18,883 bases of DNA, taken from NCBI GenBank assembly GCA_030528845.1, contig JAUMYC010000021.1, positions 1-18,883 of the forward strand, read 5' to 3'. Shown piece after piece: positions 15,622 to 18,883 of the stretch. Under the pieces are notes generated by a model. It was given only the letters and a program-made list of their open reading frames with translations. It was not told where the DNA came from and did no database searches. Both the position numbers and the translations under genes were made by a program. Within the stretch, counting starts at the first letter, position 1, and each line of letters starts with the position of its first letter. This DNA is from Eubacteriales bacterium (GTDB lineage: Bacteria; Bacillota_A; Clostridia; Christensenellales; Aristaeellaceae).

Positions 15622-16924
15622 ACAGGTGACGGTCGTCGGCGCGGGCATGGCCGGCTGCGAGGCTGCTTGGCAGCTGGTCAGGCGCGGCATCCCCGTCCGG
15701 CTGATCGAAATGAAGCCCGTGCGGCGCTCCGCCGCGCATACGGGCGACGGCTTTGCCGAGCTGGTGTGCTCCAATTCGCTCAAGGCGGAAAACCTGACCA
15801 GCGGCTCCGGCCTGCTCAAGGCGGAGATGAAGCTGCTGGGCTCGCTCCTGCTCGAATGCGCCGAAAAGGCGCGCGTGCCCGCGGGCGGCGCGCTGGCGGT
15901 CGACAGAGATCTCTTCTCTGCCGAGGCCACAAGGGCGCTGCGGGAGCATCCGCTGGTGGAGGTGGAGATCGGCGCGCTGGAGGAGATCCCCGAAGGCCCG
16001 GCCATCATCGCCACAGGCCCGCTGACGGACGCGCCTCTGGCCGAGGCGATCCGCCGCGAAGAGGGGGTCGATTCGCTCTATTTCTTCGACGCCGCCGCGC
16101 CCATCGTGACGGCGGAATCGCTCGACGAGGAGAAGATCTTCCGCGCCTCGCGCTACGGCAAGGGCGACGGAGACGACTATATCAACTGCCCCATGGACGA
16201 GGCGACCTACAGGGCCTTTTACGAAGCGCTGACCACCGCCGAGCGCGCGGACGTGCACGGCTTTGAAAAGAAGATGGTCTTCGAGGGCTGTCTTCCGGTG
16301 GAAGTGCTGGCCGACAGGGGCTTTCAGACCCTTGCCTTCGGCCCGATGAAGCCCGTGGGCCTTGTCGACCCGCGCACGGGCAAAGAGCCCTATGCCGTGG
16401 TGCAGCTGCGCAGAGAAAACGCCGAGGGCACGCTGTATAACCTCGTCGGCTTTCAGACCCGCCTGAAATGGGGCGAGCAGAAGCGCGTCTTTTCCATGAT
16501 CCCCGGGCTGGAGCGGGCGGAATTTGCACGCTACGGCGTGATGCACCGCAACACCTATCTCAACGGCCCGCAGGTGCTGGACAAAAATTTCGTCTGGAAA
16601 AAGCATCCCGACATCCGCTTCGCCGGGCAGATGACCGGCGTGGAGGGGTATATGGAATCCGCCGCCTCGGGCATCGTGGCCGGGCTGAACATGGCGCGGC
16701 AGCTGCTGGGGCAGGAGGAAGTCGAGTTCGGCTCGAAGACGATCATCGGCGCGCTGGAAAAGCACACGCGCACGCCAAACGACAACTATCAGCCCATGAA
16801 TTCCAACTTCGGCATTCTGGATAGGCTGACCGAGCGCGTGAAGGGCAAGCGCAACCGCTATGAGCGCATGGCGCAGCGCGCGCTGGAGGAAATGAACAGG
16901 ATCATAGAGGAGACAGGCATATGA
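15611..16924 (+). CDS. trmFO: Folate/FAD-dependent tRNA m5U54 methyltransferase TrmFO
   Basis: Methylates U54 of the tRNA T-loop with methylenetetrahydrofolate as carbon donor and FAD as cofactor; formerly Gid. 437 residues. The FAD-binding Rossmann motif is [10 protein letters not shown] (10-19). The two functionally important cysteines of the family appear at Cys53 (LVCSNSLK) and Cys227 (FEGCLP). The C-terminal NFGILD (near 398) is also conserved. It overlaps topA by 11 bases and hslV by an ATGA, with AGGAG at 15602-15606 inside topA. In Bacillus subtilis a xerC-type recombinase gene lies between trmFO and hslV; here it is missing. Confidence 0.97.
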   Translation: MKNKQVTVVGAGMAGCEAAWQLVRRGIPVRLIEMKPVRRSAAHTGDGFAELVCSNSLKAENLTSGSGLLKAEMKLLGSLLLECAEKARVPAGGALAVDRDLFSAEATRALREHPLVEVEIGALEEIPEGPAIIATGPLTDAPLAEAIRREEGVDSLYFFDAAAPIVTAESLDEEKIFRASRYGKGDGDDYINCPMDEATYRAFYEALTTAERADVHGFEKKMVFEGCLPVEVLADRGFQTLAFGPMKPVGLVDPRTGKEPYAVVQLRRENAEGTLYNLVGFQTRLKWGEQKRVFSMIPGLERAEFARYGVMHRNTYLNGPQVLDKNFVWKKHPDIRFAGQMTGVEGYMESAASGIVAGLNMARQLLGQEEVEFGSKTIIGALEKHTRTPNDNYQPMNSNFGILDRLTERVKGKRNRYERMAQRALEEMNRIIEETGI

Positions 16925-17454
16925 GCATCAGAGGCACCACGATCTGCGCCGTGCGCAGAAACGGCAAGTGCGCCATGGCCGGAGACGGCCAGGTCACTGT
17001 CGGCGAAAATACGATCATGAAAGCGACGGCCAAAAAGGTGCGCCGCATTTACGGCGGAAAGGTCGTCACGGGCTTTGCGGGCTCCGTGGCCGACGCCTTC
17101 GCGCTGTGCGAAAAATTCGAAGAAAAGCTCACGCAGTTTTCGGGCAATCTGCCCCGCGCCGCCGTGGAGCTGGCGCAGGAATGGCGCATGGACAGGGCGA
17201 TGCGCAAGCTGGAGGCGATGCTGCTGGTGGCCGATGAGGAAAACCTCATGCTCGTGTCCGGCACGGGCGAGGTCATCGAGGCCGACGACGGCATCCTCGC
17301 CATCGGCTCCGGCGGAAATTACGCCCTCGCCGCCGCGCGTGCGCTTGCGCAGAACACGGACCTTTCCGCACACGAGATCGCCGAAAAGGCGCTGCATGTG
17401 GCGGCGGAGATCTGCGTGTTCACGAACAATAATATCATCGTCGAGGACGTCTGA
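16921..17454 (+). CDS. hslV: HslV (ClpQ) protease subunit
   Basis: Proteasome-like peptidase subunit of HslVU, 177 residues. The N-terminus reads [15 protein letters not shown], so cleavage after Gly5 would expose Thr6 as the catalytic N-terminal nucleophile (Thr-Thr-Ile, as in E. coli after methionine removal). This differs from Bacillus subtilis ClpQ, which uses an N-terminal serine. GDGQVTVG (21-28) and [10 protein letters not shown] (51-60) are the usual conserved strands. The start overlaps the trmFO stop (ATGA). hslU follows after 36 bases. Confidence 0.96.
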   Translation: MSIRGTTICAVRRNGKCAMAGDGQVTVGENTIMKATAKKVRRIYGGKVVTGFAGSVADAFALCEKFEEKLTQFSGNLPRAAVELAQEWRMDRAMRKLEAMLLVADEENLMLVSGTGEVIEADDGILAIGSGGNYALAAARALAQNTDLSAHEIAEKALHVAAEICVFTNNNIIVEDV

Positions 17455-17490
17455 GGGGAGATGCCCCTGCGCTGCCTTTAAGGAGAGAAT

Positions 17491-18883
17491 ATGGAAAACA
17501 ACGCTTTGGTACCGGTCGCCCAGAAAAAGGCCGGAGGACAGATGACGCCCAGAGAGATCGTGCGCGAGCTCGATCGCTATATCATCGGACAGACGGACGC
17601 GAAAAAGGCCGTGGCCGTGGCGCTGCGCAACCGCTACAGGCGCTCGCTGCTGCCGGACGAGATCCGCGAAGAGGTGACCCCGAAGAATATCCTGATGGTC
17701 GGCCCCACGGGCGTGGGCAAGACGGAGATCGCCCGCAGGCTGGCAAAGCTGGTGGACGCGCCGTTTGTGAAGGTGGAAGCCACCAAATTTACCGAGGTCG
17801 GCTATGTCGGGCGCGACGTGGATTCCATCATCCGCGACCTGATCGAGGCTTCTATCCGCCTGGTCAAGGCGCAGCATACGGATCTGGTGGAGGAGCAGGC
17901 GCGCTTTAACGCGGAGGAGCGGCTCGTTTCGCTTATCGTGAAGCCCGCCGGAAAGAAGCCCGCCAATCCGATCGACATCCTGCTGGGCAACAAGCCCAAG
18001 GAGCCGGAGCTTGCCCCGGAGGAAAAGGCCAGAGCCGGCGAAAAGCGCGACGACGTGCGCCGCAGGCTGGCGGCGGGCGAGCTGGAGAACGAGCTGGTGG
18101 AAGTGGAAGTGGAGGAGACGACGCCCAAGGGCGATATCCCCGGCACGGACGTGAACATGAACGACGTGCTCGGCTCCATCCTGCCCAAGAAGACCAAGCT
18201 GCGCAAGGTGCCCGTGAGCGAGGCGAGGCGCATCCTCATCGCCGAGGAAGAGCAGAACCTGATCGATATGGACGCGGTGTATTCCGAGGCCATCCGCCGC
18301 GCGGAGCAGGACGGCATCGTGTTCCTCGACGAGATCGACAAGGTGGCCGGAAAAGCCTCCGGGCATGGGCCTGACGTTTCGCGCGAGGGCGTGCAGAGAG
18401 ATATCCTGCCCATCGTGGAGGGCTGCACCGTGCCGACCAAATACGGCCCGGTCAAGACCGATCACATGCTCTTTATCGCGGCGGGCGCGTTCCATGTCTC
18501 GAAGGTGAGCGATCTGATCCCCGAGCTGCAGGGCCGATTCCCCGTGCGCGTGGATCTGCTGCCGCTGACGGTCGATGATTTCCGGCAGATCCTCGAGAAG
18601 CCGGATAACGCGCTGATCCGGCAGTATCAGGCGCTGCTGGGCGTGGACGGCGTGACGCTCGATTTTCAGGAGAGCGCGATCAGCGCGATCGCGGAATATG
18701 CCTACGCCTGCAATGCGACGGACGAGAATATCGGCGCGCGCAGGCTGCATACGGTGCTGGAAAACCTGCTCAGCGACATCGCCTTCAACGCGGGCGGCGG
18801 CGACGCGCCGCAGATCACCGTGACGGTGGACGCGGCGTATGTGGAGAATCAGCTGCAGGCGCAGAAGGAAAAGGATCTGCACA
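17491..18883 (+). CDS. hslU: HslU (ClpY) ATPase, partial at window end
   Basis: AAA+ unfoldase that feeds HslV. 464 residues are visible. The sequence ends ...KEKDLH plus one base; since family members end in a short tail like DL-x-x-(Y/F)IL, probably only about four residues and the stop are missing. Walker A is GPTGVGKT (71-78), pore loop GYVG (104-107), intermediate domain about 110-240, and Walker B VFLDE (277-281). ATG 17491 has AAGGAG (17480-17485). A second in-frame ATG at 17542, with GGAGG (17533-17537) four bases before it, would start [11 protein letters not shown], closely matching the usual N-terminus, so the first 17 residues are uncertain. Confidence 0.95.
   Translation, partial: MENNALVPVAQKKAGGQMTPREIVRELDRYIIGQTDAKKAVAVALRNRYRRSLLPDEIREEVTPKNILMVGPTGVGKTEIARRLAKLVDAPFVKVEATKFTEVGYVGRDVDSIIRDLIEASIRLVKAQHTDLVEEQARFNAEERLVSLIVKPAGKKPANPIDILLGNKPKEPELAPEEKARAGEKRDDVRRRLAAGELENELVEVEVEETTPKGDIPGTDVNMNDVLGSILPKKTKLRKVPVSEARRILIAEEEQNLIDMDAVYSEAIRRAEQDGIVFLDEIDKVAGKASGHGPDVSREGVQRDILPIVEGCTVPTKYGPVKTDHMLFIAAGAFHVSKVSDLIPELQGRFPVRVDLLPLTVDDFRQILEKPDNALIRQYQALLGVDGVTLDFQESAISAIAEYAYACNATDENIGARRLHTVLENLLSDIAFNAGGGDAPQITVTVDAAYVENQLQAQKEKDLH

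Noticed and set aside
13471..16014. An 847-residue open frame on the minus strand over topA
   Set aside because: Shadow of the topA and trmFO coding frames; no domain, no ribosome-binding site and biased composition. The same applies to the long minus-strand frames at 4768-6297, 11339-13213, 15560-16765 and 16858-18882.

Overview
The window is a compact chromosomal stretch of a GC-rich, low-redundancy Firmicute (class Clostridia). All genes are on the + strand. Gene order follows the Bacillus/Clostridium core block (ylxM-ffh-rpsP-khpA-rimM-trmD-rplS-rbgA-rnhB ... dprA-topA-trmFO-hslV-hslU). Firmicutes-type features include the folate-dependent TrmFO, YlxM beside Ffh, the circularly permuted GTPase RbgA, Gram-positive-style Shine-Dalgarno sequences and a probable L19 leader. 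A gut lineage such as Christensenellales or Oscillospirales is a guess from base composition and from the G/C-rich hairpin repeats between genes. I see no tRNA, rRNA, CRISPR array, IS element or phage gene, and no non-coding stretch exceeds 300 bases.

Layout. 1-273: three palindromic repeat units and a good sigma-A promoter. 274-2525: ylxM, ffh, rpsP and khpA (signal-recognition particle and ribosome), closed by a strong terminator. 2567-2764 and 3305-3503: two related clusters of GC-rich hairpins, one before rimM and one before trmD. 4254-4756: rplS as its own unit with promoter, leader and terminator. 4837-10672: rbgA, rnhB and yraN, then a 1301-residue membrane glycosyltransferase that joins two GT-C enzymes and two carbohydrate-binding-like domains; a perfect palindromic terminator ends this unit. 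10741-18883: a second promoter and comM, dprA, topA, trmFO, hslV and hslU. hslU is cut by the window end only a few codons before its stop.

Functionally, the left half serves protein targeting, ribosome assembly and tRNA modification (Ffh, S16, RimM, TrmD, L19, RbgA). The middle holds RNA/DNA hybrid removal and the one gene outside the core set, the glycosyltransferase. The right half pairs two DNA-uptake/recombination proteins (ComM, DprA) with topoisomerase I, a tRNA methyltransferase and the HslVU protease. topA appears to have its own near-consensus promoter inside the end of dprA.

The observations most worth pursuing are the double GT-C fusion protein, the paired hairpin repeats around rimM, the covarying palindromic units at the left edge, and the topA promoter embedded in dprA codons. 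I did not find a clear new defence or mobile system; most of the window is ordinary housekeeping sequence.
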